DNA of 64,000 bases, from NCBI RefSeq assembly GCF_018107685.1, contig NZ_CP064834.1, forward strand, positions 248,001 through 312,000, in the 5' to 3' direction. Numbering within the stretch: position 1 is the stretch's first letter; each line of letters opens with the position of its first letter. The stretch is from Coxiella endosymbiont of Amblyomma nuttalli. GTDB lineage: Bacteria > Pseudomonadota > Gammaproteobacteria > Coxiellales > Coxiellaceae. Made by a program: the position numbers and the translations under genes. The notes under the pieces are model-generated. The model saw nothing but the letters and a program-made list of their open reading frames with translations. It was not told where the DNA came from and ran no database searches. Below, piece by piece: positions 32,003 to 42,443 of this stretch.

Positions 32003-32929
32003 ATGATACATCAACCTGTTTTATTTAATGAAGTGATGGAAGGGCTTGCAATTCAACCGGATGGTATTTATGTCGATGGAACATTTGGAAGAGGGGGGCA
32101 TAGTTTCGGTTTATTGCAGCGATTGGGCCCTTCTGGTCGGTTAATGGCGATAGATAAAGATCCTGAAGCAATCGCTGTCGGAAATGACAGTCAATTTCGT
32201 GATCCACGCTTTTCTATCATTCACGATACTTTCAGGAATTTAGAGAAAGCTTTGAAGGATCGTGGATGGTATGGAAAAGTGAATGGAATTTTGCTGGATT
32301 TAGGTGTTTCATCACCCCAGTTGGATGATGCAACGCGAGGTTTTAGTTTCAAAAAAGATGGACCTTTAGATATGCGAATGAATCCGAAACCAGGTCGTGG
32401 AGGAAACGCAGCAACCTGGATTAATCAGGCACAGGAAAATGAAATTCGCTGGGTGCTTCGGCATTATGGTGAAGAACGTTATGCCAAGCGTATTGCGGCA
32501 GCCATTGTGAGAGCACGTAAAAGAAAACCCATTTTACGTACTTTACAATTGAGTCAAGTCATTAAGGAAGCAATTCCTTATAATAAAAGTAAAAAACATC
32601 CTGCAACGCGCACTTTTCAAGCAGTTCGAATTTTTATTAATCATGAATTAGAGGAATTGCAGGATTGTTTACCACAAAGTTTAGAAGCTATAGGTAAGGG
32701 AGGGCGACTGTGTATCATAAGTTTTCATTCGTTGGAGGATCGTATTGTTAAACGATTTATCGAGAGTGAATTGCGTGATCCGTTACCGAGAGAAGTGCCT
32801 ATTATATCCAGTGAAATTAAACATCGGCTGAAGAAAATAGGCGCCCTGATTCAACCAAGCAAACTGAAAATCAGAGAAAATCCACGAGCACGCAGTGCTC
32901 GTTTACGTATTGTGGAGAAAGTAACATGA
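32003..32929 (+). CDS. rsmH: 16S rRNA (cytosine-1402-N4) methyltransferase
   Basis: RsmH (MraW) methylates C1402 of 16S rRNA and commonly heads the dcw cluster. The protein has the SAM-binding VDGTFGRGGHS, LDLGVSSPQLDDATRGFSF, DGPLDMRMN, KKHPATRTFQAVRIFINHEL and the late ISFHSLEDRIVKRF. I begin at 32003 (MIHQPVLFNEVM), where homologues start. An in-frame ATG at 31982 would add seven residues; neither has a clear Shine-Dalgarno site. The stop overlaps the ftsL start (ATGA). Confidence 0.93.
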   Translation: MIHQPVLFNEVMEGLAIQPDGIYVDGTFGRGGHSFGLLQRLGPSGRLMAIDKDPEAIAVGNDSQFRDPRFSIIHDTFRNLEKALKDRGWYGKVNGILLDLGVSSPQLDDATRGFSFKKDGPLDMRMNPKPGRGGNAATWINQAQENEIRWVLRHYGEERYAKRIAAAIVRARKRKPILRTLQLSQVIKEAIPYNKSKKHPATRTFQAVRIFINHELEELQDCLPQSLEAIGKGGRLCIISFHSLEDRIVKRFIESELRDPLPREVPIISSEIKHRLKKIGALIQPSKLKIRENPRARSARLRIVEKVT

Positions 32930-33279
32930 ATGCAGTAACTCGAGTGATTGTCAAGCAAAATATAGAAACAAGAAATCGTATTTTTTATGTTACCCGATGT
33001 AGAATTTTGATCATTTCGTTAGTGGTGGATTTGTTGTGCTCTGCTTTCGGGGTGATTTATTTTAAAGATCTTAATCGCCGCTTATTTATTCGATACGAAA
33101 CTTTACAACATGAAAAAATGGAAGAACTTATTGAGTGGGGAAGATTATTGTTAGAACAAAGTACGTGGTCGACACAATCACGTATTCAGCAAATTGCGCA
33201 ACAAAAATTGGGAATGGAAGTGCCAGGAGCAAAGGAGATTATTTTAATTAATGAAAATAATGCAGCCATTATCAAGTAA
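32926..33279 (+). CDS. ftsL: Cell division protein FtsL
   Basis: FtsL is a small bitopic divisome protein that works with FtsB and FtsQ to activate FtsWI. The 117-residue product has a short basic cytoplasmic end, one membrane segment at about residues 26-45, and a periplasmic region rich in leucine and glutamate with coiled-coil character. Sequence is poorly conserved in this family, so the call rests on size, topology and position between rsmH and ftsI. It starts inside the rsmH stop and overlaps ftsI by 29 bases. Confidence 0.88.
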   Translation: MNAVTRVIVKQNIETRNRIFYVTRCRILIISLVVDLLCSAFGVIYFKDLNRRLFIRYETLQHEKMEELIEWGRLLLEQSTWSTQSRIQQIAQQKLGMEVPGAKEIILINENNAAIIK

Positions 33280-34945
33280 ATATGTACCGCAAGCTTGGCG
33301 ATTTTACAGTTTATGGTTTTTGTTATGTGTTTCGGTAATGGGGATATTATGGCGATTGATCGATTTAAATGTTCTAGATCGATGTTTTTTATTGAAACAA
33401 AGTAAAGCGAGGATCCTTCGTAACGTCAGTATTCCAGCTTATCGCGGCATGATTACCGATCGACTAGGTGTACCGTTGGCCATTAGTACACCTGTTGATT
33501 CACTCTGGATTGATCCACAATTATTTCAGCCTACACCAATACAATTAAATAAGCTTGCCTATTTTTTGCGATTATCTCCTTCTTTCATAAGAAAACAGGC
33601 AAAGAAAAGAGAGAACCGGCAATTTGTCTATCTCAAGCGGGGAAATCCCCCTTTTATTGCTAAAGCAGTTCTGGCGTTACATATCCCAGGCGTTTTTTTT
33701 AAACGGGAATATAAACGTTATTATCCTGAAGGTGAAGTGACAGCACACGTAATTGGATTAACAAATATTGATGATCAAGGACAAGAAGGATTGGAGTTGG
33801 CTTATAATCAATGGTTGGCAGGAACACCTGGTCAAGATGCAGTGGTTAAAGATCGATTGGGTCATGTCATTCCTAATGTGGCTTTGCTAAAACAACCTCT
33901 TCAGGGGCATGATTTGATATTAAGTATAGATCATCGCATTCAGTATTTAGCCTATCGTGCTTTAAAAGAAACTGTTTCTAATTATCATGCAGCATCTGGT
34001 TCTGCTGTTGTACTTGACGTAAAAACCGGTGAAATTTTAGCAATGGTCAATCAACCAAGCTACAATCCGAATAGTCGGCCAAACAATCATGATGGACGAT
34101 ATCGTAATCGCGCGGTGACAGATATGTTTGAGCCAGGTTCAGTCATTAAACCATTTACGATTGCTTTTGCCTTAGAATCAGGAGAATATACGCAAGACAC
34201 GAAAATCGATACGAATCCGGGATGGATGAAAATTGGAGGTTATCGAATTAGTGATACTGATTTAAATCATGGCATTATTACCTTGACTCAATTGTTGCAA
34301 TATTCCAGCAACATTGCGGCGGCGAAGATTTTATTATCATTAAAGCCAGATCATTATTATGCTTTATTACGTGCTTTTGGATTTGGAGAACGTACAACCA
34401 GTGGATTTCCGGGAGAATCAATGGGCACATTAATTTCTTATAATACGTGGATTCCCAGTGTGGTCGCCACTTTATCTTTCGGTTATGGTCTCGCTGTTAC
34501 GACACTACAATTAGCTCAAGGGTATGCGATTTTAGAAGCAGGTGGAATCAAGCGACCCGTAAGTTTTGTAAAAGTGGATCAGCCGTCATCAGCAGGTGGC
34601 GGCGGTGTTCGTATACTTCCCAAAAAAGTCGCTACTACAGTCGTCAAAATGCTAGAGACCGTCACCCAAAAGGGTGGAACAGGAGCTCTGGGAGGAGTTT
34701 ATCACTATCGTATAGCTGGTAAAACCGGAACTGCTTATATCTCGGGTCCTAATGGTTATGATAAACATCATTACATGTCTTCTTTTGTCGGTATGGCTTC
34801 TGTAAATAATCCTCAATTGGTTGTAGCTGTTGTCATTCGTGATCCACGGGAAAAGCACTTCGGCGGGGTCGTTGCCGCACCTTTGTTTTCCAAAATCATG
34901 AGCGGTGCGTTGCGATTATTGAATATTTCACCAGATAATTCCTAA
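33251..34945 (+). CDS. ftsI: Peptidoglycan transpeptidase FtsI (PBP3)
   Basis: FtsI cross-links septal peptidoglycan in the periplasm. The 564-residue class B penicillin-binding protein has one membrane anchor (about residues 18-36), a dimerisation domain starting at RGMITDRLGVPLA, and the transpeptidase motifs SVIK (S297, K300), SSN (352-354) and KTGT (491-494). The start at 33251 overlaps ftsL; ATG 33260 is an alternative. After the stop comes a 1-kb gap before murE, where other gammaproteobacteria have none. Confidence 0.96.
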   Translation: MKIMQPLSSKYVPQAWRFYSLWFLLCVSVMGILWRLIDLNVLDRCFLLKQSKARILRNVSIPAYRGMITDRLGVPLAISTPVDSLWIDPQLFQPTPIQLNKLAYFLRLSPSFIRKQAKKRENRQFVYLKRGNPPFIAKAVLALHIPGVFFKREYKRYYPEGEVTAHVIGLTNIDDQGQEGLELAYNQWLAGTPGQDAVVKDRLGHVIPNVALLKQPLQGHDLILSIDHRIQYLAYRALKETVSNYHAASGSAVVLDVKTGEILAMVNQPSYNPNSRPNNHDGRYRNRAVTDMFEPGSVIKPFTIAFALESGEYTQDTKIDTNPGWMKIGGYRISDTDLNHGIITLTQLLQYSSNIAAAKILLSLKPDHYYALLRAFGFGERTTSGFPGESMGTLISYNTWIPSVVATLSFGYGLAVTTLQLAQGYAILEAGGIKRPVSFVKVDQPSSAGGGGVRILPKKVATTVVKMLETVTQKGGTGALGGVYHYRIAGKTGTAYISGPNGYDKHHYMSSFVGMASVNNPQLVVAVVIRDPREKHFGGVVAAPLFSKIMSGALRLLNISPDNS

Positions 34946-35964
34946 CTAGCAATGCTTAATCAATATTCATTTAAAAGCGGTGGTAATATGCAGTGGTAAT
35001 ATACAGAAGATTTAAAGTTTGCCATAGAATAGTCGCTAAGTTGTTAAAAATTTTACACTTATCAGTTAATCTATTCTTAATATTAATATTCCAATAAACT
35101 AATTTTAGTGAGCATACTTTGTGCCGTCAGATTGCCATGCTATTCATCAATTAATAAAACTAACTAGATTCTAAGATAAGGTTTCATATCTTGAGAAACT
35201 TCAACTCCCAATTTCTCCACAAACAATACGTTTCTAATGACGTTTCTAATGAATCATAGATCTATTTTTCATGTATAAGGTAAGACATCATCCTAACTTG
35301 ATAGCAGAAGAAAATCTGATTTTTCTGAAGGATAAGTTTTTCTAATTTTTATTTCATAAAGTCAAATTATATGTCGTCAAAAGAAATTGAGAAGTATAAC
35401 ACTTGGTAAAAGCTAGATATTTAAAGCTAAATATTTTTTGAAATTTTCATATGCCAATACAGAGAAAACTTGACAACTTGGATTGTAATCTACTAAATTC
35501 TAAAAGTAAAATGAAGCTTGTTGTGACAATTTATTTTTGAAGATATGGATGATAACGTTAAATGATGAGCTGATTAAAATGCTATAAAATTCTGAAAAAA
35601 TGCATACTGAGAAAGATTTATTAATGGAATATTATTGTTTACCAGCTACTAGCGCACTCTTACTAAAAAGAAAGAAACACTGAATTTGAAAATATGAAAA
35701 GTAAAATGCTATAAAATTCTAGAAAGTCCAAACAGTTTTCAATCATAACGTTTAACTTACTCGTAAGCATCTGAGCAGATACTCCTGAATGGAAAGATAT
35801 CATTTGCATCTTCGAATAATGAAGACAAAAAGCATTTGTTACATGGACTGATTGAATGCAAAAATAGTCAAACTATTCCGCAATCTGAGCCTATAGGCTA
35901 TAATTCCGATTAGTCCAGAGGTTTTACAACCCGTATTAACTTAAATTAAAGTCACATAGTTTTG
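34946..35964. other. 1-kb gene-free interruption of the dcw cluster (ftsI-murE)
   Basis: No gene is visible. It has a 12-base tandem duplication (35228-35239, 35240-35251) and an 18-base direct repeat AAAATGCTATAAAATTCT at 35576-35593 and again at 35703-35720, 127 bases apart. It ends in a strong promoter for murE. I see no insertion-sequence remains. Confidence 0.6.
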
Positions 35965-35994
35965 TTGGCACTTACTCTAGGCTACTTGTATAAT
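35965..35994 (+). promoter_or_regulatory. Sigma70-type promoter of murE, leaderless
   Basis: TTGGCA at 35965-35970, an 18-base spacer and a perfect TATAAT at 35989-35994. Transcription would begin at about 36000-36002, on or next to the murE ATG at 36002. There is no room for a ribosome site. The promoter probably became necessary once the gap separated murE from upstream dcw promoters. Confidence 0.65.
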
Positions 35995-36001
35995 TTGCAG
36001 A

Positions 36002-37477
36002 ATGAACGGTGTTTCTCTTAATCAGTTGCTAAAAGGATTTCGTGATGAACTGGAATCTGATGTATTTATTCATGGACTTCAAATGGATAGTCGAAAAATT
36101 CGACCTGGGGATCTTTTCATTGCTTATCCAGGACAGCAAGTCGATGGGCGTCGCTATATAGGAGAAGCGATTGAAAAACAAGCAGTGGCAGTACTTTATG
36201 AAAGTAATCATTATGAACTTTCCATTAAAAATATAATTCCTTTAATTGCCTTTTCCAACTTACAACATCACATTGGACACATTGCTGCGCGTTTTTATGG
36301 AGATCCATCAAAAACAATTAAGGTTATTGGCGTGACTGGCACTAATGGAAAAACTTCTTGTACACATTTTATTGCGCAATCTTTGCAATCACAAAAAATT
36401 CCGTGTGGGATTGTGGGAACATTAGGATATGGCTTTATAGGTAATTTAAATAAGACGGATTATACAACACCTGATCCTATCCAATTGCAACAAGTACTTG
36501 CCCAACTGCGGAAACAAGGCGCAAAGGTTATCGCGATGGAAGTATCATCTCATGCACTAGATCAGTATCGTGTGCAAGGCGTTCATTTTACTATCGCCGT
36601 CTTCACTCAATTATCTCGAGATCATCTCGATTACCATCATAACATGGAAAATTATGCTCGTACGAAAGCATTGTTGTTTCAACAATCTGATTTACGTTAT
36701 GGGGTGATTAATTGTGATGATGTGTTGGGAAGACGTATTATTGAAACTAATTATTCCAAATTAACATTGATAGGATATTCTGCCGATGGCATAGAAGACA
36801 CTCGTATTGCTTGTGTTAGAGCTACACATATAAAGACATTAACACACGGCTTTTCAGTAGATGTACAAACGTCGTGGGGAAAAGGTACATTTACAATTTC
36901 CTTGTTGGGTCGATTTAATATCAGCAATTTATTATCTGTTTTAAGTGTGTTGTGTTTATGTGAAGTATCCTTTGAAAAGGCGCTGATGGAATTATCGAAA
37001 TTAAACATCGTACCTGGTCGAATGCAAGTAGTTAATATTCAAAACCGACCTCGAGTTATTGTTGATTATGCGCATACACCCGATGCGTTAGAAAAATCAC
37101 TAATTGCTTTAAGAGAGCATTGTAAAGGTCGATTAATTTGCGTCTTTGGTTGTGGAGGTGATCGAGATCAGGGAAAACGTCCTCAAATGGCAGCTGTTGC
37201 GGAACGATTGACCAATCAGATTATTTTAACTAATGATAACCCGCGTAACCAACATCCTCTTGCAATTATTCGAGATATTCAGGTAGGCTTTAAAAATAGG
37301 CATTCTATTATTGTTGAAACTGATCGTGCTAAAGCTATCAAATGTGCCGTGCAAAAAGCAACAATTAATGATATTGTTTTCATTGCTGGGAAGGGGCACG
37401 AAACCATGCAGGTTATTGGCACGGATGTATTACCCTTTAATGATGTAGAAGAAGCAAAAAAGGCACTTAATTCATGA
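36002..37477 (+). CDS. murE: UDP-MurNAc-L-Ala-D-Glu:meso-DAP ligase
   Basis: MurE adds meso-diaminopimelate to the peptidoglycan precursor in the cytoplasm. The 491-residue ligase has the ATP loop TGTNGKT at residues 112-118, SRDHLDYHHNMENYA, and the DNPR motif at 412-415 that marks DAP rather than lysine specificity. DapB, encoded at 8.5 kb, is on the pathway that supplies this substrate. There is no Shine-Dalgarno sequence; the promoter -10 box ends eight bases before the ATG. The stop overlaps murF (ATGA). Confidence 0.96.
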   Translation: MNGVSLNQLLKGFRDELESDVFIHGLQMDSRKIRPGDLFIAYPGQQVDGRRYIGEAIEKQAVAVLYESNHYELSIKNIIPLIAFSNLQHHIGHIAARFYGDPSKTIKVIGVTGTNGKTSCTHFIAQSLQSQKIPCGIVGTLGYGFIGNLNKTDYTTPDPIQLQQVLAQLRKQGAKVIAMEVSSHALDQYRVQGVHFTIAVFTQLSRDHLDYHHNMENYARTKALLFQQSDLRYGVINCDDVLGRRIIETNYSKLTLIGYSADGIEDTRIACVRATHIKTLTHGFSVDVQTSWGKGTFTISLLGRFNISNLLSVLSVLCLCEVSFEKALMELSKLNIVPGRMQVVNIQNRPRVIVDYAHTPDALEKSLIALREHCKGRLICVFGCGGDRDQGKRPQMAAVAERLTNQIILTNDNPRNQHPLAIIRDIQVGFKNRHSIIVETDRAKAIKCAVQKATINDIVFIAGKGHETMQVIGTDVLPFNDVEEAKKALNS

Positions 37478-38817
37478 AACTCTCGCAAGTGGCTGAAATT
37501 GTGAGTGCTGATTTTAGGGGAAAGGATAAAGAATTTGAATTGGTTATTAGCACCGATACCCGCACACTTCAACCAGGTGCCTTCTTTATTGCCTTACAAG
37601 GTCCTCGATTTGATGGAAATAACTTTGTTGAAGAGGCTCGTAAGCGAGGTGCTGTTGGTGCACTCGTCACGCGCATTATAGAAATCGAGTTACCACTGAT
37701 TTTCGTTAGTAATACCATAGCCGCTTTGACGCAGTTGGCTAGTTATCAACGCAAACAAGTGCAACTACCCATGATTGCAATAACTGGTAGTTGTGGCAAA
37801 ACGACGATACGCGCATTATTGGCTAGCATTTTGCGTCAGTGCGGTAATGTACTAGCAAGCGAAAGAAGTTTTAATAACAGCATTGGTGTACCATTAACCC
37901 TTCTACGTTTACGCCCGGAACACAACTATGCTGTTGTTGAGCTAGGTGCTAGTTATCCTGGTGAAATCTCTTGTTTAACACAATTAGTTAAGCCTACTAT
38001 TGCTATTATTAGTAATGCTGCTCCTGCCCATCTAGAGGGTTTTAGCAATATTGAAGGTGTGGCGAAAGCAAAAGGAGAAATCTTTCAAGGATTATTGGAA
38101 AACGGAGTTGCTGTCATTAACATCAATGATTGCTTCGCTGATTTTTGGCGCAGTTTAGTGAATAAACGTCGCATTATTACTTTTGGTGTGAATCATACCG
38201 CTGAAATTATGGCAAAAAATATAAAAATAAATGCAGCTGCTCAACCTACGTTTCAATTAATAACACCAAAAGGAGAAATTGATATTCAGTTACTATTAAT
38301 CGGCGTGCACAATGTCGCAAATGCATTAGCAGCAGCCGCCGCGGCTTATGCTGAAGATTTGCCACTCACGGCAATAAAATCTGGCTTAGAAACAGCTTCT
38401 GCTGTTAAAGGTCGCTTGGCTGAGCAAAAAGGTTATCACGGCGCAGTTATTATTGACGATAGTTATAATGCAAATCCTTTATCTGTATCAGTAGCGATTG
38501 ATGTTTTATCAAAACGAAAAGGAAATTCTATTTTAGTTTTTGGTGATATGTTGGAGTTAGGGGAAGGTTGTCATCAATTTCATCGTGAAATTGGGGAATA
38601 TGCATTACAATTGGGTATTCAGCAATTATTTTGCTATGGTGATTTTACAAAATTTGCAGTAGAAGCATTTGGTAAAAATGCACATCATTTTAATAATCAG
38701 AATCAGCTTCTGTCTGCTTTAAAAGGCCAGTTGAATGAAAATTGTGTAGTATTAATAAAAGGGTCCTTTTTTATGAGTATGAGTAAAATTGTGAATGCGC
38801 TGTTGATAGAAGAATAA
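37474..38817 (+). CDS. murF: UDP-MurNAc-tripeptide:D-Ala-D-Ala ligase
   Basis: MurF completes the pentapeptide by adding D-alanyl-D-alanine. The 447-residue ligase has STDTR near the start, the ATP loop TGSCGKT at 104-110, [14 protein letters not shown] and [10 protein letters not shown], all family blocks. It starts inside the murE stop and ends two bases before mraY, so murE-murF-mraY are tightly coupled. The D-Ala-D-Ala ligase gene that makes its substrate is not in this cluster. Confidence 0.96.
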   Translation: MKLSQVAEIVSADFRGKDKEFELVISTDTRTLQPGAFFIALQGPRFDGNNFVEEARKRGAVGALVTRIIEIELPLIFVSNTIAALTQLASYQRKQVQLPMIAITGSCGKTTIRALLASILRQCGNVLASERSFNNSIGVPLTLLRLRPEHNYAVVELGASYPGEISCLTQLVKPTIAIISNAAPAHLEGFSNIEGVAKAKGEIFQGLLENGVAVININDCFADFWRSLVNKRRIITFGVNHTAEIMAKNIKINAAAQPTFQLITPKGEIDIQLLLIGVHNVANALAAAAAAYAEDLPLTAIKSGLETASAVKGRLAEQKGYHGAVIIDDSYNANPLSVSVAIDVLSKRKGNSILVFGDMLELGEGCHQFHREIGEYALQLGIQQLFCYGDFTKFAVEAFGKNAHHFNNQNQLLSALKGQLNENCVVLIKGSFFMSMSKIVNALLIEE

Positions 38818-38819
38818 TA

Positions 38820-39908
38820 ATGTTACTATCATTAAGTAATTTTCTTTTAAGTCATCACTTTCATCGCTTTCACATCTTCGATTGTTTGACTTTTCGCTTA
38901 ACGGTGAGTGCCTTAACTGCATTAATTATCGTTCTTTCCCTGAGTCCTCGACTAGTTAAAAAACTACAAGCATTTCGGATTAGTCAGATGATTAGGTATG
39001 ATGGACCACAGACACATTTCAAAAAATCCGGTACCCCAACTATGGGGGGTATATTGATTATCTTGGCCATTGTAATCAGCATGCTGTTATGGGGTAATCT
39101 TACTAATCGTTTTGTATGGATTATTTTATTAGTGACGGTGGCGTTTAGTATTATTGGATGGGTTGATGATTATCAAAAAATTATTGGAAAGAACAGCAAA
39201 GGGCTATCAGTACGTACAAAATATTTATTACAATCGATTGTAGGTGCCTTTGCTGCTATTTATTTGTATATTACAGCAATAACACCTGTAGAAACAGCAT
39301 TAGTTGTCCCTTTTTTTAAAAATGTCACGCTACATTTAGGATGGTTTTATGTCATATCGACTTACTTTGTAATTATGGGCAGTAGCAATGCCGTAAATTT
39401 GACGGATGGTTTGGATGGTTTAGCGTTGATGCTAACGGTGATGATTGGCAGTGCATTAGGTATTTTTGCTTATATGACGGGAAATCATTTTTTTACGCAG
39501 TATTTAACAATTCCTTTTATTCCCGGAGTAGAGGAAGTTGCTGTTTTTTGTAGCGCTTTGGTTGGGGCTGGGCTTGGATTTCTTTGGTATAATACATATC
39601 CGGCTCAGATTTTTATGGGTGATGTAGGATCGCTGGGTTTAGGGGCAGCATTGAGTATTACCGCTGTGACTGTTCGGCAGGAATTAATTTATTTTTTAAT
39701 GGCAGGTATTTTCGTCATTGAAACTATGTCGGTTATTATTCAGGTTGGTTATTTCAAATTATCAAGTGGAAAACGTATTTTCCGAATGGCACCTTTACAT
39801 CACCATTTTGAATTAAAAGGTTGGCCAGAGCCTAAAGTCATCGTTCGTTTTTGGATTATTACATTTGTTTTAATTCTTTGTGGATTAGCTACTTTAAAAT
39901 TATGGTAG
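38820..39908 (+). CDS. mraY: Phospho-MurNAc-pentapeptide transferase MraY
   Basis: MraY moves phospho-MurNAc-pentapeptide to undecaprenyl phosphate, making lipid I. The 362-residue protein has about ten membrane segments and the family blocks [34 protein letters not shown] and [16 protein letters not shown], with the catalytic aspartates in the middle three. The start is two bases after murF. Its end overlaps the region where murD may begin. Confidence 0.97.
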   Translation: MLLSLSNFLLSHHFHRFHIFDCLTFRLTVSALTALIIVLSLSPRLVKKLQAFRISQMIRYDGPQTHFKKSGTPTMGGILIILAIVISMLLWGNLTNRFVWIILLVTVAFSIIGWVDDYQKIIGKNSKGLSVRTKYLLQSIVGAFAAIYLYITAITPVETALVVPFFKNVTLHLGWFYVISTYFVIMGSSNAVNLTDGLDGLALMLTVMIGSALGIFAYMTGNHFFTQYLTIPFIPGVEEVAVFCSALVGAGLGFLWYNTYPAQIFMGDVGSLGLGAALSITAVTVRQELIYFLMAGIFVIETMSVIIQVGYFKLSSGKRIFRMAPLHHHFELKGWPEPKVIVRFWIITFVLILCGLATLKLW

Positions 39909-39916
39909 CTCGGATT

Positions 39917-41245
39917 ATGAAAAATAAACCGTTTACTGTCATTGTTGGGTTGGGTAAAACGGGACTATCTTGTGCTCATTTCTTAACACAAAAAAATCAA
40001 TCTTTCATTGTTATGGATAGCCGTACAGAACCTCCCCAATTAAAAGAGTTCACACAAGCGTATCCAAATGCTAAACCTCTTCTTGGACAATTTTCTGAAA
40101 ACTTATTAGAGGAAGCTGAAGAAATTATTTTAAGCCCAGGTATTTCATTACAAGAATCGCTGATCGCAGAGCAAGCTGCTAAAGGTAAATCCATAGTTTC
40201 TGATATCGAACTATTCGCTCGCGAAATAAAAAAACCCATTATTGCGATTACTGGTTCTAACGGGAAAACCACCGTCACAACGCTGATAGGCTTGATGATG
40301 AAAGCAGCTGGATTTAGTGCAATAATATGTGGCAATATCGGCGAACCTGTGTTACAGCAAATTACACCAAAAGCGGATTATTATGTGATTGAGATATCGA
40401 GTTTTCAGTTAGAAACTACTTTTTCCTTACATTCCAGGACTGCAATAGTGTTAAATATTAGCGAAGATCATATGGATCGTTATTCTGCTATGCAGGATTA
40501 TTTGAATGCAAAACAACGAATTTATCTGCATTGCCAAACTCCTGTTGTAAATGCCGACGAACCTGAAATCTGGAGGCATCTTTCGTTTACCGAACAGCCT
40601 CTGTCGTTCGGTTTAGAATCCTCAGCTGATTTTTCTTTAATGGAATACAAACAAAAAATTTATATTACCTATCAAAGCAAGCAGTTAATACCCGTTAAAG
40701 AATTGAAATTGAATGCATATCACCATCTGCAAAATGCAATGGCTGCGTTGGCTATAGGAACAGCAATAAATATTCCTATGGCAACTATGTTACAAGTGTT
40801 ACGTGATTTTTCGGGTATTCAACATCGCTGCCAATGGATTCGAACACGATACAAAGTTGATTATTTTAACGATTCAAAAGGTACCAATGTTAGAGCTACA
40901 CAAGCATCTATTATTAGTTTGGGACGATTAATAACAGGAAAATTGATTTTAATTGCAGGTGGACAAGGAAAAGGTGCTGATTTTTCCTTATTGCAAGAAT
41001 CTGTTAAACGTTATGTAAAAAAAATTATTTTAATTGGCGAAGATGCATCAATTTTAGAAAAAGCTCTGCAAGGATATACAATCATTAAACATGCTGACTC
41101 AATGTATGATGCGGTTAATCAAGCTGTAACAACAGCGCGAGCAGGTGATATCGTTTTGTTGTCTCCTGCCTGTGCTAGTTATGATATGTTTAAAAATTAT
41201 GAACATCGGGGAGATGTTTTTATAAATATAGTAGAAGCACTTTAA
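39917..41245 (+). CDS. murD: UDP-MurNAc-L-alanine:D-glutamate ligase
   Basis: MurD adds D-glutamate to the precursor. The protein opens with [13 protein letters not shown], has the ATP loop [12 protein letters not shown], the block [10 protein letters not shown], and the late NDSKGTN and [11 protein letters not shown] begin at 39917 ([11 protein letters not shown]), eight bases after the mraY stop, because homologues start at about this point. The ATG at 39902 would overlap mraY and add five residues. The length is about 442 residues. Confidence 0.94.
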   Translation: MKNKPFTVIVGLGKTGLSCAHFLTQKNQSFIVMDSRTEPPQLKEFTQAYPNAKPLLGQFSENLLEEAEEIILSPGISLQESLIAEQAAKGKSIVSDIELFAREIKKPIIAITGSNGKTTVTTLIGLMMKAAGFSAIICGNIGEPVLQQITPKADYYVIEISSFQLETTFSLHSRTAIVLNISEDHMDRYSAMQDYLNAKQRIYLHCQTPVVNADEPEIWRHLSFTEQPLSFGLESSADFSLMEYKQKIYITYQSKQLIPVKELKLNAYHHLQNAMAALAIGTAINIPMATMLQVLRDFSGIQHRCQWIRTRYKVDYFNDSKGTNVRATQASIISLGRLITGKLILIAGGQGKGADFSLLQESVKRYVKKIILIGEDASILEKALQGYTIIKHADSMYDAVNQAVTTARAGDIVLLSPACASYDMFKNYEHRGDVFINIVEAL

Positions 41246-41262
41246 TGTAACAAAAAGCAATA

Positions 41263-42414
41263 ATGCAACAGAAATCAATTTTTTTTTCTTACGACCGTTG
41301 GCTTGTGGTTTGTACATTATCATTGTTAATATTAGGTTTGTTAATGGTGGCTTCTGCTTCAATGGCCATTTCTGACAGACAGTTTGGATATCCGTTTCAT
41401 TATTTTATTCACCAATTGATGTATTTAAGTTTAAGCTTGATTATCGCCTGGATTGCGACACTTATTCCTATAAAAGTGTGGAAAAGATACAGTGGCTTAT
41501 TATTTTTATGTTCTTATCTTTTGTTAATTATGGTCTTGTTACCAGGAATAGGAAAAGTGGCAAATGGCAGTAGACGGTGGATTTCATTCGGCTTTATTTC
41601 ACTACAAGTCTCCGAGGCAACAAAATTTGTAGCTATCTTATATCTTGCCAGTTATATACAGCGTTACCAAAATGAAGTTCGCAGAGAATTAAAAGGATTT
41701 TTAAAACCTATGTTTTTAGTGGCTATTGTATCAAGCTTATTATTATTAGAACCTGATTTTGGTGCTGCTGTTGTTATTACTGTGACTTATATGGCATTGT
41801 TATTTTTGGCAGGTGTACGGTTGTGGCCATTTTGTGCGCTCTTGATTTTGGTTGCTTTAATATTAGCTTTATTAGTTTTTTTATCTCATTATCGCCTACG
41901 GCGCTTAACTACATTTTTAAATCCGTGGCACAACCAATTCGGATCAGGTTATCAATTAACGCAATCATTGATTGCTTTTGGACGTGGTGGTCTTTTTGGT
42001 GTTGGGTTAGGTAACAGTATTCAAAAATTATTTTATTTGCCTGAAGCCCATACGGATTTTTTATTTGCTGTATTAGCTGAAGAATTAGGTTTAGTTGGTG
42101 AGCTTTTATTAATTATTTTGTTCGCATTATTAGTTAGCCGCATTATTGTTATTGGACGCCGCGCCGAAAATAATGGCTATTTATTTCCCGCCTACACCGC
42201 CTACGGTGTATCCCTTTGGTTAAGTTTACAAGCCCTGGTTAACATAGGTGTTAGTGTTGGTATGTTACCCACTAAAGGGTTAACACTCCCTTTCATGAGC
42301 TATGGTGGAAGCAGTATATTATTTAACTGCTTGGCTATTGGTATTATACTGCGGATTGATTTTGAAATTGGAAAAAATAATAACATTAGGCGATCGTTGC
42401 TAATAACGTATTGA
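41263..42414 (+). CDS. ftsW: Septal peptidoglycan polymerase FtsW
   Basis: FtsW is the SEDS-family glycosyltransferase that polymerises septal glycan with FtsI. The 383-residue protein has about ten membrane segments, and the family blocks SRRWISFGFISLQVSE, EPDFGAA, GYQLTQSLIAFGRGGLFGVGLGN (split between helices), LPEAHTDFLFAVLAEELG and TKGLTLPFMSYGGSS. It starts 17 bases after murD. It is followed by a hairpin and then a 2.9-kb gap before murG, unlike the usual adjacent ftsW-murG. Confidence 0.96.
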   Translation: MQQKSIFFSYDRWLVVCTLSLLILGLLMVASASMAISDRQFGYPFHYFIHQLMYLSLSLIIAWIATLIPIKVWKRYSGLLFLCSYLLLIMVLLPGIGKVANGSRRWISFGFISLQVSEATKFVAILYLASYIQRYQNEVRRELKGFLKPMFLVAIVSSLLLLEPDFGAAVVITVTYMALLFLAGVRLWPFCALLILVALILALLVFLSHYRLRRLTTFLNPWHNQFGSGYQLTQSLIAFGRGGLFGVGLGNSIQKLFYLPEAHTDFLFAVLAEELGLVGELLLIILFALLVSRIIVIGRRAENNGYLFPAYTAYGVSLWLSLQALVNIGVSVGMLPTKGLTLPFMSYGGSSILFNCLAIGIILRIDFEIGKNNNIRRSLLITY

Positions 42415-42415
42415 T

Positions 42416-42443
42416 GTAGATTTTCATTGATTAAATCTACTTT
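42416..42443 (+). terminator. Possible terminator after ftsW
   Basis: GTAGATTT pairs exactly with AAATCTAC across a nine-base loop, followed by TTT. It begins one base after the ftsW stop. The stem is AT-rich, so strength is uncertain, but its place fits the end of the murE-ftsW unit. Confidence 0.4.
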
